64,000 bases of DNA from Uliginosibacterium paludis. GTDB taxonomy: Bacteria; Pseudomonadota; Gammaproteobacteria; Burkholderiales; Rhodocyclaceae. A program made the translations under genes and the position numbers. The stretch spans positions 434,001 to 498,000 of the forward strand of contig NZ_JBDIVF010000003.1 of assembly GCF_039631355.1 (NCBI RefSeq), read 5' to 3'. The notes below the pieces were generated by a model. The model was not told the origin of the DNA and searched no databases. It was given only the letters and a program-made list of their open reading frames with translations. The stretch's first letter is position 1. Every line of letters begins with the position of its first letter. This document shows positions 1 through 8,073 of this stretch, piece after piece.

Positions 1-364
1 GGGGCGGCACGTCCACCGGCTCTGCGGGAGCGGCCCGGGCGGGTTTCATCTCGGTCGCCTGCGCTTCAAGCACGGCGAGGCCGGCGCGGCGCGCGGTGTC
101 ATGAAGAAAATCGGGAGCGCCGCGAACGGCCACCGGCTGCAGGCCATAGCGCCGCAGCAGGCTCGTCAGGCCGGTCCAGTCGACGCGTTCCGGAATCTGC
201 GCGGCCTGCGTCAGATCGATGATGGTCGGCTCTCCTGCAAAGAACTCGCCCATTCCGCCCATCATCACCTGCAGGGCGTCTGCCAGGCGGACGTTGTCGA
301 CTTCACGCAGTACAGCACTCATGGCTGTCAGTGTGCCCGACTTGAATTCAATGGGTTTTGCCAT
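1..364 (-). CDS. minC: Septum site-determining protein MinC (N-terminal part, runs off the window)
   Basis: The reading frame starts at the ATG at 364 and stays open to the window edge, giving 121 residues of a normally about 250-residue protein. It begins MAKPIEFKSGTLT and continues with a MinC N-domain pattern, including VDWTGLTSLLRRYGLQPVAV, where MinC proteins read VNW..M...V...GLRVIGV. It then enters a Pro/Ala-rich linker. MinC, recruited to the membrane by MinD, blocks FtsZ polymerisation away from midcell. The beta-helical C-domain and any minD/minE lie outside the window. It follows fliR in the same direction after an 89-bp gap where I see no clear terminator or promoter. The assignment rests on the N-domain only. 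Confidence 0.85.
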   Translation of the reverse strand, partial: MAKPIEFKSGTLTAMSAVLREVDNVRLADALQVMMGGMGEFFAGEPTIIDLTQAAQIPERVDWTGLTSLLRRYGLQPVAVRGAPDFLHDTARRAGLAVLEAQATEMKPARAAPAEPVDVPP

Positions 365-453
365 GGGCGGCTATGCAATAGGGTTGTAACGAGACCGCAC
401 GAGTCTACTTTTGATGTGCCCGCGGGGGCAAGCCGGATCTTGTCTGCAGGGCT

Positions 454-1242
454 TCAGATGCCCGGCAGGGCCCTGATGAACTGCGCGGTGATATCGAATC
501 CGCGGTCCAGAACATGCTGCACGGCCGGCGCGAAGGCTTCGAGGGAGACGATCAGCAGAAGCAGCCCGACGGTCGAGGTGACCGGAAAACCCACCGCGAA
601 GATGTTGAGCTGGGGGGCCGCACGAGTCAGGACAGCCAGGGCGATGTTGGTGATGAGCAGTGCTGCGATCATTGGCAGGGCGATCAGCAGGCCGCTGGCG
701 AAAACCAGTGTGGAGAGCTGAAGCAGGGCCGCCCAGGGCTTGGTCGTGAAGTGGACGCCGCCGATAGGCGCGATTTCGAAACTCCTGACCAGCACGTCAA
801 TCATCAGCAGGTGGCCATTCAGGGCTAGGAAAACGAGGGTCGCCAGCAGCCCGAGCAGCTCGCCCAGCACGGCCGTCTGTGCGGAGGTGTCCGGGTCGAA
901 GAAGGTGGCGAAGGAGAGACCCATCTGCAGGCCGATGATTTCACCGGCGATGTCGAAGGCGGCCATCACGATGCGCATGGCCAGCCCGATCGACAGCCCG
1001 ATGACGATCTGCTGCACGAAGAGGGCGATGCCCTGCCAGGTGCCGGGCTGGATGGCAGGCGCTGCGGGCAGCGCCGGTGCGATGGCCATCACCAGTACCA
1101 GCCCGACGGTCAGCCGGATCCGCATCGGCACGGCGCGGCTGTTGAAGACGGGTGCGGTACTGACCATGCCCAGGATGCGCGCAAGCGGGAAGAACCAGCT
1201 CACCAGCAATGCGTCGATCTGGGCCGAAGTCAGGGTGATCAT
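454..1242 (-). CDS. fliR: Flagellar type III export protein FliR
   Basis: A 262-residue polytopic membrane protein of normal FliR length, with about six hydrophobic segments. FliR joins FliP and FliQ in the core of the flagellar export gate in the basal body membrane. The conserved FliR middle region is present (GEIIGLQMGLSFATFFDP, about residues 100-118). It follows fliQ by 6 bp and is the last gene of fliOPQR. flhB, which often follows fliR, is absent; minC comes next. Confidence 0.96.
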   Translation of the reverse strand: MITLTSAQIDALLVSWFFPLARILGMVSTAPVFNSRAVPMRIRLTVGLVLVMAIAPALPAAPAIQPGTWQGIALFVQQIVIGLSIGLAMRIVMAAFDIAGEIIGLQMGLSFATFFDPDTSAQTAVLGELLGLLATLVFLALNGHLLMIDVLVRSFEIAPIGGVHFTTKPWAALLQLSTLVFASGLLIALPMIAALLITNIALAVLTRAAPQLNIFAVGFPVTSTVGLLLLIVSLEAFAPAVQHVLDRGFDITAQFIRALPGI

Positions 1243-1248
1243 TGCGCG

Positions 1249-1521
1249 TCAGTTGATGATCGAGGGAATGGCCGTGTAGAGCCTGCGGATGTAGTCGGTC
1301 AGGGTGGTGATCATCCAGGGGCCCGCCAGCACCAGCGTGACGAACATCACCAGCAGCTTGGGCACGAAGGACAATGTCGTTTCGTTGATCTGCGTGGCGG
1401 CCTGAAGGATGCTCACGATCAGGCCGGTGACCAACGCGGCGACGAACATCGGCGCCGCGACCATGAAGGCCACTTCAAGCGCGCCGCGGCCGAGTTCCAT
1501 GACAGTGCTGGGGGTCATCAT
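1249..1521 (-). CDS. fliQ: Flagellar type III export protein FliQ
   Basis: A 90-residue protein with two transmembrane helices and the FliQ signature QAATQINETTLSFVPKLL in its middle. FliQ is a small subunit of the export gate. The first of two adjacent ATG codons (1521 or 1518) is taken because an AAGGA lies 11 nt upstream. It sits between fliP (25 bp upstream) and fliR (6 bp downstream), so it is surely co-transcribed with them. Confidence 0.96.
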   Translation of the reverse strand: MMTPSTVMELGRGALEVAFMVAAPMFVAALVTGLIVSILQAATQINETTLSFVPKLLVMFVTLVLAGPWMITTLTDYIRRLYTAIPSIIN

Positions 1522-1546
1522 GATGCGGGTTTCCTTTGCGGGGCGC

Positions 1547-2299
1547 TCAGCCGAAACTCTGGACGAGCGAGGAGATCAGCAGGTTCCAGCCGTCGACGAG
1601 CACGAAGAGCATGATCTTGAAGGGCAGCGAGACGATGACCGGAGACATCATCATCATCCCCATCGACATCAGCACGGTGGCAACCACCATGTCGATGATC
1701 AGGAAGGGAATGAACACGATGAAGCCGATCTGGAACGCGGTCTTGAGTTCGCTGGTCACGAAGGCGGGAATCACGACACGCATCGGCAGATCCGCTGCCT
1801 TGTCGACCTTGGGAATCTTTGCCAGCTGAGCAAACATCGACAGATCCGTTTCGCGGACCTGGGCCAGCATGAAGGTTTTCATCGGGACCGATGCGCGGTC
1901 GAGTGCCTCGGTGAATGAAATCCGGTTTTCCGAGAGCGGCACGTAGGCGTCCTGATACACCTTGTCGAGCACCGGCTGCATGATGAAAAAGGTGAGGAAC
2001 AGCGCCAGCCCGACCACCACCTGATTGGGCGGCGTGGTCTGTGTGCCCAGTGCGTGGCGCAGCAGCGAGAAGACAATGATGATGCGGGTGAAGCAGGTCA
2101 TCATGAGCACTGCGGCCGGCAGGAAGGACAATGCCGTCATCATCACCAGCGTCTGCACCGGCAGACTGTACTGCGTGCTGCCGCCCGGCCCGGGCGTGCT
2201 GGTCAGCGCCGGCACACCCTGGGCGTGGGCAAGCAGGGGCAGGACCAGGGCCGTGATGCCTGCCAGGCGGATGAGGCGGGCGATCTGTTCAGTGCTCAC
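1547..2299 (-). CDS. fliP: Flagellar type III export protein FliP
   Basis: A 250-residue protein. It starts with a cleavable signal peptide (hydrophobic stretch about 10-24, then AHAQG), as is typical of FliP. Known FliP blocks are visible: TALSFLPAAVLMMTCFTRI around residue 55, LALFLTFFIM around 97, and a C-terminal hydrophobic pair containing FIPFLIIDMVVATVLMSMGM. FliP forms the pore core of the export gate with FliQ and FliR. Its start overlaps the end of fliO by 11 bp. Confidence 0.97.
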   Translation of the reverse strand: MSTEQIARLIRLAGITALVLPLLAHAQGVPALTSTPGPGGSTQYSLPVQTLVMMTALSFLPAAVLMMTCFTRIIIVFSLLRHALGTQTTPPNQVVVGLALFLTFFIMQPVLDKVYQDAYVPLSENRISFTEALDRASVPMKTFMLAQVRETDLSMFAQLAKIPKVDKAADLPMRVVIPAFVTSELKTAFQIGFIVFIPFLIIDMVVATVLMSMGMMMMSPVIVSLPFKIMLFVLVDGWNLLISSLVQSFG

Positions 2300-2705
2300 G
2301 ACGACGCTCCATGAATTGCCTGAGGCGACCGGCGAATTCTCCGGCCACAGGCATCGGGCTGACGGGCTCAGGCGCAGGAAGCTCGTCGCTTTCCAGGGTG
2401 TGGAGCGTGCTGATTCGACCCGGGCTCACGCCCAGTACCAGCACTTTCTTGCCAACGCCAAGCAGCACGACCTTTTCACGCGTGCCGACTGACGTTGCGC
2501 CGAGGATCCGCATGGCGCCGGGAGCCTTGCCGCGCACGCCCTGCAAGCGCTTGAGAACATGCAGACCGCCGATCAGCAGGGCGAGCGTAATGCCGAGCCC
2601 GACGAACATCTGGACCAGGCTGCCTGCTGGCGATATCGGTGGCGCGCTGCTTGCCGCAGTGGCGGGCAGGGCGGTCAGCAAGGGAAGAAGGGTGATGCGT
2701 TTCAC
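2289..2705 (-). CDS. fliO: Flagellar biosynthesis protein FliO
   Basis: About 138 residues. A basic, hydrophobic N-terminus (KRITLLPLLTALPATAA) looks like a signal peptide, a single membrane helix follows (about 30-52, GLGITLALLIGGLHVLKRL), and then comes the small cytoplasmic FliO domain. FliO helps FliP assemble. The GTG at 2705 is chosen because GGTGA lies 5 nt upstream; an in-frame GTG at 2714 is the alternative. An aer gene with its own terminator separates fliO from fliN, although fliNOPQR is usually unbroken. Confidence 0.88.
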   Translation of the reverse strand: MKRITLLPLLTALPATAASSAPPISPAGSLVQMFVGLGITLALLIGGLHVLKRLQGVRGKAPGAMRILGATSVGTREKVVLLGVGKKVLVLGVSPGRISTLHTLESDELPAPEPVSPMPVAGEFAGRLRQFMERRREH

Positions 2706-2775
2706 GTCCGTCACCGGATGAGGGAAAGTGAAACGAGGATAGCCGGCGGGTGACGATGGGCAGGCCGGGAAAAGC

Positions 2776-2814
2776 CATGCAAAAGGGCGGCAAATCCTGC
2801 CGCCCTTTTGCATG
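2776..2814 (-). terminator. Perfect 17-bp inverted repeat ending the aer transcript
   Basis: Arms 2776-2792 and 2798-2814 pair perfectly around the 5-nt loop AATCC. The stem core is CGGCA/TGCCG flanked by GGG/CCC and an A4/T4 run. It lies just past the aer stop codon and before fliO, so it should end aer transcription and may reduce readthrough into fliOPQR. The T run lies inside the stem, as in bidirectional terminators. Confidence 0.85.
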
Positions 2815-2830
2815 CCTGGCCACGCGCTGC

Positions 2831-4465
2831 TCAGCTGCGGTAGAGCGTGACCGCCTTGATCATGCGAGAGACGTTCTCCTGCAGGGCGTGTGCACAATCT
2901 TCGGTGTTGCGCGCGACGCCCAGGGTCTCATCGCTCTGGCCGGCGAGCTGCTCGATGCTGGAGGCCACGACGCCCATGGCCGTGCTCTGCTCGCGGGAGG
3001 AATGCGAGATCTCTGCGATCTGCACCGCAGTGGATTGCATGCGCTGGCTGATCTCCTGGAGCGAGTCGTGCGCCTGGTGGACCAGCGCCACGCTTTCTTC
3101 GACCTGGACGGCACTGTTGCGCATGCTGCCAACCGCATCGTCGGTATCGACATGAATGCCGGCAATCATCTGGTCGATTTCGCGGGTAGCGAGCGTCGTG
3201 CGCTCGGCGAGCTTGCGCACCTCGTCGGCCACTACGGCGAAGCCGCGCCCCTGTTCGCCGGCACGCGCGGCCTCGATGGCTGCGTTGAGTGCAAGCAGGT
3301 TGGTCTGGTCGGCGATTTCCTTGATCGTGCTGGCGACCTTGCCGATTTCCTCGGTACGCTTGCCGAGTTGCTCCACGGTTTCGGCCGATCGGGCCACGCT
3401 GTCTGCAAGCGTGCGGATCGTGGTCGTCGCTTTTTCCGACAGCGTTGCCCCTTCGGCGGCCATCCTGCCGGTGGATTCGGCAAGGCCTCGCGTATCGCTG
3501 GCATGACGGGCCACTTCCTCGATGGCCATGGTGATTTGCTCGACGCCTGCAGCGGCCGCCGAGCAGGCTTCGTTCTGCACGTCTGCCGAGCTGGCCAGTG
3601 TCTCCACGCTGGTGTTGAGCTGGTTGGCGGTGCTCGCCACTTCCCGGCTGGTGTCGGCCATGATCTGCAGGGTGGCCCGCACGGCCGAAATCTGGGTGTC
3701 GAGTCGGGCCGAGATTCCGCCGATGATGTCGTTCTTGGTGGGAGACAGTGTCTGGGTAAAGTCTCCGCTGCTGAGCGTCCGCTCGAGGTAGGACTCGATG
3801 CGACGCAGACGGCCGAAGGCACTCGGCAGATAGACGAACAGCATGTAGGCCGCTGCGATCAGTGCGAGACCGGAGAGGCCGGCATGCAACGTGGAGAGCA
3901 GCGCGGAATTGCCCAGATGCGAGAGCAGACCGATGGCGGCCAGCACGATGGTGAAGAGCATGAACCCGGTCAGCCGGGCTTCATGCGAAATGAGTTTTTC
4001 GACGAGCGCCGAATGGTTGCGCACCACCCGGCCGTTCTGCACGCGGATGCGCGTGTCGCCGGCCCGGATGCGGGCATAGGCGGATTCTGCCGCGGCAATC
4101 TGTTCGGCCTGCGGACGGGTACGGACCGACTGGTATCCCACTACGCTGCCGTTCTCGCGGATCGGCGAAACGTTCGCCACGACCCAGTAGTAGCCACCAT
4201 CCTTGCGCCGGTTCTTGACGACGCCTTTCCAGGGCAGTCCCGCCTTCAGTGATCGCCACATGTCGGCGAAGGCCTCGGCTGGCATGTCCGGGTGGCGGAT
4301 CAGGTTGTGGGGCTGGCCGAGCATTTCGGCCTGGGAGTATCCGCTGATCTGTGCAAAGGCCAGGTTTGCGGAAGTGATCACACCTTTGAGGTCGGTGCGC
4401 GAGTAGATGAAACTGTCGTCAGGTATGACTGATTCGATGTTGGTGACCGGCTGATTGTTGCGCAT
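2831..4465 (-). CDS. aer: Aer-type PAS-containing chemoreceptor (aerotaxis/energy taxis)
   Basis: A 544-residue methyl-accepting chemotaxis protein. The N-terminal PAS domain (about 15-125) has the Aer pattern: GYSQAEMLGQPHNLIRHPDM, DMW.SLKAG.PWKG, then NRRKDGGYYWV. Known Aer proteins bind FAD there and sense redox state. Two close hydrophobic stretches (about 160-215) form the membrane anchor. A cytoplasmic coiled-coil signalling domain follows, with the MCP hairpin ADQTNLLALNAAIEAARAGE. No C-terminal CheR/CheB pentapeptide is seen. The ATG at 4465 is chosen because the PAS domain starts just after it; its Shine-Dalgarno is weak. The gene lies between fliN and fliO. Confidence 0.9.
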   Translation of the reverse strand: MRNNQPVTNIESVIPDDSFIYSRTDLKGVITSANLAFAQISGYSQAEMLGQPHNLIRHPDMPAEAFADMWRSLKAGLPWKGVVKNRRKDGGYYWVVANVSPIRENGSVVGYQSVRTRPQAEQIAAAESAYARIRAGDTRIRVQNGRVVRNHSALVEKLISHEARLTGFMLFTIVLAAIGLLSHLGNSALLSTLHAGLSGLALIAAAYMLFVYLPSAFGRLRRIESYLERTLSSGDFTQTLSPTKNDIIGGISARLDTQISAVRATLQIMADTSREVASTANQLNTSVETLASSADVQNEACSAAAAGVEQITMAIEEVARHASDTRGLAESTGRMAAEGATLSEKATTTIRTLADSVARSAETVEQLGKRTEEIGKVASTIKEIADQTNLLALNAAIEAARAGEQGRGFAVVADEVRKLAERTTLATREIDQMIAGIHVDTDDAVGSMRNSAVQVEESVALVHQAHDSLQEISQRMQSTAVQIAEISHSSREQSTAMGVVASSIEQLAGQSDETLGVARNTEDCAHALQENVSRMIKAVTLYRS

Positions 4466-4517
4466 GTGTCCGCTGCGTCCAGTGACTGACAGGCTGGATG
4501 CCTGCCTCCCTTGGATG

Positions 4518-4544
4518 CTTACGGCATGTTGTAAGAGTTCTTTT
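4518..4544 (-). promoter_or_regulatory. Possible sigma-28 (FliA) promoter of aer
   Basis: Read on the minus strand, AAAA (-35 side, 4541-4544) is followed by exactly 15 nt and GCCGTAAG (4518-4525). The FliA consensus is TAAA-N15-GCCGATAA. The first four bases of the -10 box and the spacing fit; the rest is degenerate. Chemoreceptor genes are common FliA targets. The predicted start lies about 45 nt before the aer ATG. Confidence 0.4.
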
Positions 4545-4564
4545 GTGCATGCCTGACTTTTTTT

Positions 4565-4588
4565 GACCAGGCTCAAGCGAGCCTGGTC
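4565..4588. repeat. Perfect 10-bp inverted repeat after fliN
   Basis: GACCAGGCTC and GAGCCTGGTC are separated by AAGC, just past the fliN stop codon. In the fliN transcript the hairpin is followed by A7, not U7, so it is not a standard intrinsic terminator. It could stabilise the 3' end of the mRNA or assist Rho termination. Confidence 0.6.
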
Positions 4589-4595
4589 GCCGGGT

Positions 4596-5024
4596 TCAGG
4601 TGCGCAGTTTCCGCACACGCTCCGAAGGCGTGATGATGTCGGTCAGACGGATCCCGAACTTGTCGTTGACGACCACGACTTCGCCTTGCGCAATCAGCGT
4701 TCCGTTGACGAGCACATCCATCGGTTCGCCGGCCAGTGCGTCGAGTTCGACGACCGAGCCGTGCGCGAGTTGCAGCAGGTTGCGGATCGAGATGCGCGTG
4801 CGGCCAAGTTCCACGGTGAGCTGGACAGGGATGTCCAGGATCAGCTCGTAGTCATTCATGTTGCCCGGCCGGGCGCCGCCATCGAAGGTCTGGAAGGTAA
4901 CGGGCTGGGCAAGGGATTCGGCTTCCTTCGCCGCTGCGGCAGCGTCGGTATCGGCCTGCTCCTGCATGGCTGCAGCCCAGTCGTCTTCACTGATCTGCTC
5001 TTCGCCGGTTTCGTTTTCAGCCAT
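4596..5024 (-). CDS. fliN: Flagellar motor switch protein FliN
   Basis: A 142-residue protein. An acidic, Ala-rich N-terminal tail (about 1-55) leads into a C-terminal SpoA/FliN domain (about 60-138) with the block ILDIPVQLTVELGRTRISI and the motif GEVVVVNDKFGIRLTDI. FliN builds the C-ring with FliM and FliG and takes part in switching and export. Its start overlaps fliM by 8 bp, so the two are translationally linked. Confidence 0.96.
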   Translation of the reverse strand: MAENETGEEQISEDDWAAAMQEQADTDAAAAAKEAESLAQPVTFQTFDGGARPGNMNDYELILDIPVQLTVELGRTRISIRNLLQLAHGSVVELDALAGEPMDVLVNGTLIAQGEVVVVNDKFGIRLTDIITPSERVRKLRT

Positions 5025-6048
5025 GATTGTCTTCTCCTTGCACGCCGAGCTTGGTGGCGATCAGGTTGATTTCCGTGTCTTCCGGCCGGATGAATTTCTC
5101 GACCTTGAGGGCGTAATGGCCGCCCTGGATGCCGTACTTGCACTCGAGGACCTTGACGCCATCGACATGCGCTTCGATGTTCTCCGGGACTTCGAGCGGA
5201 ATGATGTCGCCCACCTTGAATTCGGCCACGTCACGCAGCGACACCTTGGCGTGCCCCAGCGTGGCGGTCAGACGCACGTCGACGCCGTTGATCTGGCGCG
5301 ACATCAGGCTGACCCAGCGCTTGTCCTGCGTGATGTGGTCAGACTGCATCGTGCTGTAGAGGATGTCGCGGATCGGTTCCACCATCGAATACGGGAAGCA
5401 GACGTGCATGTCGGCCTGAGCGCCGCCGAACTCCAGCGTGAAGGAACTCGACACGACGATCTCGCTGGGCGTGGCGATGTTCGCGAACTGCGAGTTCATC
5501 TCGCTGCGGATGTATTCGAACTGGATCTGGAACACCGGTGCCCAGGCGCGTTCGTATTCTGCAAACACCACCCGCAACAGACCCTGGATGATGCGCTGCT
5601 CGGTGGCGGTGAAGTCGCGGCCTTCAACCCGGGTGTGGAAGCGGCCATCGCCGCCGAACATGTTGTCGACGACCAGGAACACCAGGTTCGGATCGAACAC
5701 GATCAGGCCGGTGCCGCGCAGCGGCTTCGCCATGATCAGGTTCAGGTTGGTCGGGACGACCAGGTTGCGGACGAACTCGCTGTACTTCTGCACCTTGATC
5801 GGGCCCACGGAGACTTCCGCGTTGCGGTGCATGTAGTTGAAGAGGCCGATCCGCAGGTAGCGCGCATAACGCTCATGGATGAGCTCCAGCGTCGGCATGC
5901 GGCCACGGACGATGCGCTCCTGCGTGGCAAGGTTGTAGGAGCGTATGCCGGCGCCATCTTCGCCTGCCGCATCGGGCTCGTCGACTTCGCCGGTGACGCC
6001 CTTGAGCAGCGCATCGACTTCTTCCTGTGAGAGAAAGTCCTGACCCAT
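5017..6048 (-). CDS. fliM: Flagellar motor switch protein FliM
   Basis: A 343-residue protein of normal FliM length. It opens with the conserved CheY-P-binding stretch LSQEEVDALLKGV (about 5-17). The CheC-like middle domain follows, including GGDGRFHTRVEGRDFTATEQ, and then the C-terminal SpoA domain that binds FliN. FliM links chemotaxis signalling to motor reversal. It lies 26 bp after fliL and overlaps fliN, forming fliLMN. Confidence 0.97.
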   Translation of the reverse strand: MGQDFLSQEEVDALLKGVTGEVDEPDAAGEDGAGIRSYNLATQERIVRGRMPTLELIHERYARYLRIGLFNYMHRNAEVSVGPIKVQKYSEFVRNLVVPTNLNLIMAKPLRGTGLIVFDPNLVFLVVDNMFGGDGRFHTRVEGRDFTATEQRIIQGLLRVVFAEYERAWAPVFQIQFEYIRSEMNSQFANIATPSEIVVSSSFTLEFGGAQADMHVCFPYSMVEPIRDILYSTMQSDHITQDKRWVSLMSRQINGVDVRLTATLGHAKVSLRDVAEFKVGDIIPLEVPENIEAHVDGVKVLECKYGIQGGHYALKVEKFIRPEDTEINLIATKLGVQGEDNHG

Positions 6049-6074
6049 GATCAGCCCCTGTGGGAGTGCCTCAT

Positions 6075-6653
6075 CTACTGAACGATGAACTGGGTGAAAA
6101 ACACCGCCACGACCGGGCCGGTGGCCTCTTCTTCCTTGCCTTTGCCCTTGGCGGACTTCTTCTTGGGCGGCGGCTCCCAGCCCAGTACTTCGTTCATGAT
6201 CTCCTTCATTTCCTCGGCGAGTGCTTCACGGCCCTCGGGCGTGGTGATCTCGGACGCCTTCTTGCCGGAGAGCAGGGTCAGCACTTCGTGGCGAATCTGA
6301 GGCATGTAGGACTTCACGGTGTCCCCCACATGGGCGTCGATGACGCGAACGGAGCTCACGAGCTGCAGGAACTGTTCGCCGTTTTCCGGCTGCAGATTGA
6401 CGGTGAAGGGCTCGAGCGGCATGAAGACCGGCGGCTTCGAAGGATCGTACTTGGGCCATTCATGCGTCGCATGGGCGGCCTCCTCCGGTTCTTCGTCGGC
6501 GGCGGCTTTTTTCTTGCCGAGCAGCAGGAAAGCTGCGCCGCCCGCGACCGCGAGGATGACCACAACCAGCACCGCCAGGATCAGCATCTTCTTGCTTTTC
6601 TTCGGGGCGGGGGCCGCTGCTGCGTCTGCTTTCGGAGCTTCCTTGCTTGCCAT
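6075..6653 (-). CDS. fliL: Flagellar basal body-associated protein FliL
   Basis: A 192-residue protein with a Lys/Ala-rich cytoplasmic N-terminus, one membrane helix (about 23-45, MLILAVLVVVILAVAGGAAF) and a periplasmic FliL domain containing FMPLEPFTVNLQPENGEQFL. FliL surrounds the stator units and supports torque under load. The charged Lys/Glu-rich insert at about 165-180 lies just before the usual FliL C-terminal ending (VFFTQFIVQ). It is first in fliLMN after a 155-bp gap behind fliK. Confidence 0.94.
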   Translation of the reverse strand: MASKEAPKADAAAAPAPKKSKKMLILAVLVVVILAVAGGAAFLLLGKKKAAADEEPEEAAHATHEWPKYDPSKPPVFMPLEPFTVNLQPENGEQFLQLVSSVRVIDAHVGDTVKSYMPQIRHEVLTLLSGKKASEITTPEGREALAEEMKEIMNEVLGWEPPPKKKSAKGKGKEEEATGPVVAVFFTQFIVQ

Positions 6654-6808
6654 GTTGCGAGTGTCCTTGTTTCCGGTTTATCGGATTGTGCTGCCCTGTT
6701 CGGGCATTCCAAGCCTGGAATAACGGAACTTGAAGGCCCTAAATGAAGGGTGATGTTTCCCCGAAAATCTTTTCTCTTTGCAGAACAGGTGCTTGCGTTC
6801 CCCGGTTT

Positions 6809-8002
6809 TCAGGCAAAGGTGTCGATCATGCTGTTGCCGCGCTGCATGGCTGCGCGGGAGCTGCCTGACACGACCGGGTCGGGCAGGGCGTTGCCGGCAT
6901 AGCGCGAGAAGGCGGACTGGCTTCGGCCCGCTTGCTGCTGATCAGCCTGGGCCTGGCCGCTCGTGCCGGCGTCCACGCTGGTCTGACCGAGCTGGATGCC
7001 GGACTGGGCAAGCACTTCGCGCAAGCGGGGCATGGCATCCTGCAGGGCTTCCCGCGCGGTGGCGTTCGCCGCGACGAAGGCAGCCGTCGCGTGCTCGCCA
7101 TTGAGATTGATCGACACTTCGATGCGCCCCAGATGCGCCGGGTTGAGAACCAGCTCGGCGCGGCCGTTGTCGCGCGTTGCAACCCAGCTGACTTTCTGGG
7201 AAACGTCATCGGCCCAGTTGCGCGAGCTGACCGGCGTGGTGACTTCATGTCGCGGCAGCGGCGCAGCGCTCTGGTTTGGTGTTTCGGTGACCGCGGCGTG
7301 GGAGGTACCCGTGGCGGCATGGTTCTGTGCAGCGGCCAGCGTCGAGGCAAAACTCTTGTCGGCTTCCGCATGGGATGCCTTGCCTGCGCGCTCTGTGCCG
7401 AGCGCAGCGGTGCTGGCTTCGGTGCTGACTTCCTCCGGCGCGACTTCGACCGGAATCGCTTCGCGTCCTGCGCCACGCTTGCCCTGATCGAGGATGTCCG
7501 TTTGCTGTTCGGCGGCTTCCGCGCCGGCCTGAGCCGTGCGGTCGGCATTGCCGGCAAGCTTTGCCGCGCTCGCGGCGAGCGCTGCCGCAGCGGCGGCAGG
7601 ATCGGTGATCTGGGGGAGGGCGGAAGCGTCGCCGGCCAGCGTGCCCGCGGCCTCATCGCCGCCTTCTTCGGGAAGGGTCTTGTCCTTGCCCAGACCCGTC
7701 ATGCGGCCCGGCAGATCGAGCAGACGCAGCAGCGCGTCTTCGCTGCCGCTGAGGCCTTCGGTATCCTGGGCGGCTGTCGTGGCGAGCGCCTCATTGCCTG
7801 ATGCCGTCTTGCTTTCAGCAGGCTCTGCGGATTTTCCGGCGCTCTTCGCTGCAGCCTTTTCGGTGTTGCTCGCGCTGCGTTCCTTGAGAACCTGATAGAA
7901 CTTCGGCGCGCCTTCATCTGCCTTGGGTTGGACGGCAGCGGGAGCTGCCTGCGGGGTGGGCGCCGGATTGACGAGGAGGGGTGAAATGCTTGCTTCGGCC
8001 AT
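6809..8002 (-). CDS. fliK: Flagellar hook-length control protein FliK
   Basis: A 397-residue protein. A long, Ala/Glu-rich low-complexity region (about 1-250) resembles the FliK molecular ruler. The conserved C-terminal domain follows (about 255-350), with ELVLNPAHLGRIEVSINLNG and LREVLAQSGIQLGQTSVD, the region that switches export specificity through FlhB. A Gln/Ser-rich tail completes it. A good sigma-54 promoter sits just upstream, so fliK probably starts its own transcript. Confidence 0.93.
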   Translation of the reverse strand: MAEASISPLLVNPAPTPQAAPAAVQPKADEGAPKFYQVLKERSASNTEKAAAKSAGKSAEPAESKTASGNEALATTAAQDTEGLSGSEDALLRLLDLPGRMTGLGKDKTLPEEGGDEAAGTLAGDASALPQITDPAAAAAALAASAAKLAGNADRTAQAGAEAAEQQTDILDQGKRGAGREAIPVEVAPEEVSTEASTAALGTERAGKASHAEADKSFASTLAAAQNHAATGTSHAAVTETPNQSAAPLPRHEVTTPVSSRNWADDVSQKVSWVATRDNGRAELVLNPAHLGRIEVSINLNGEHATAAFVAANATAREALQDAMPRLREVLAQSGIQLGQTSVDAGTSGQAQADQQQAGRSQSAFSRYAGNALPDPVVSGSSRAAMQRGNSMIDTFA

Positions 8003-8041
8003 GACCTGTTCCCTTGAGAGAAGACGCTACAGCCGCTTCAT

Positions 8042-8057
8042 TGCAAGCGCTGTGCCA
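8042..8057 (-). promoter_or_regulatory. Sigma-54 (-24/-12) promoter upstream of fliK
   Basis: On the minus strand the sequence is TGGCACAGCGCTTGCA; the RpoN consensus is TGGCACG-N4-TTGCA. Only the seventh base differs, and the GG-N10-GC spacing is exact. The predicted start (about 8031) lies some 30 nt before the fliK ATG at 8002. FlrC, encoded nearby, is a sigma-54 activator. Confidence 0.82.
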
Positions 8058-8073
8058 GCTGCCGCAAGCGCCC

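Noticed and set aside
2750..4252. A 500-codon open frame antisense to aer
   Set aside because: It mirrors the aer coding sequence and has no recognisable domain or ribosome site.
4565..4588. Inverted repeat after fliN as an intrinsic terminator
   Set aside because: In the fliN transcript the hairpin is followed by A residues, not U, so it is listed only as a repeat.
6678..6685. Sigma-28 -10-like box (7 of 8 bases of GCCGATAA, minus strand) upstream of fliL
   Set aside because: No TAAA-like -35 element lies at 15 nt; the bases there are G/C-rich.
6779..6794. Sigma-54-like motif upstream of fliL on the minus strand
   Set aside because: The -12 side (CTGCA) fits, but the essential GG of the -24 element is AG and three other positions differ.
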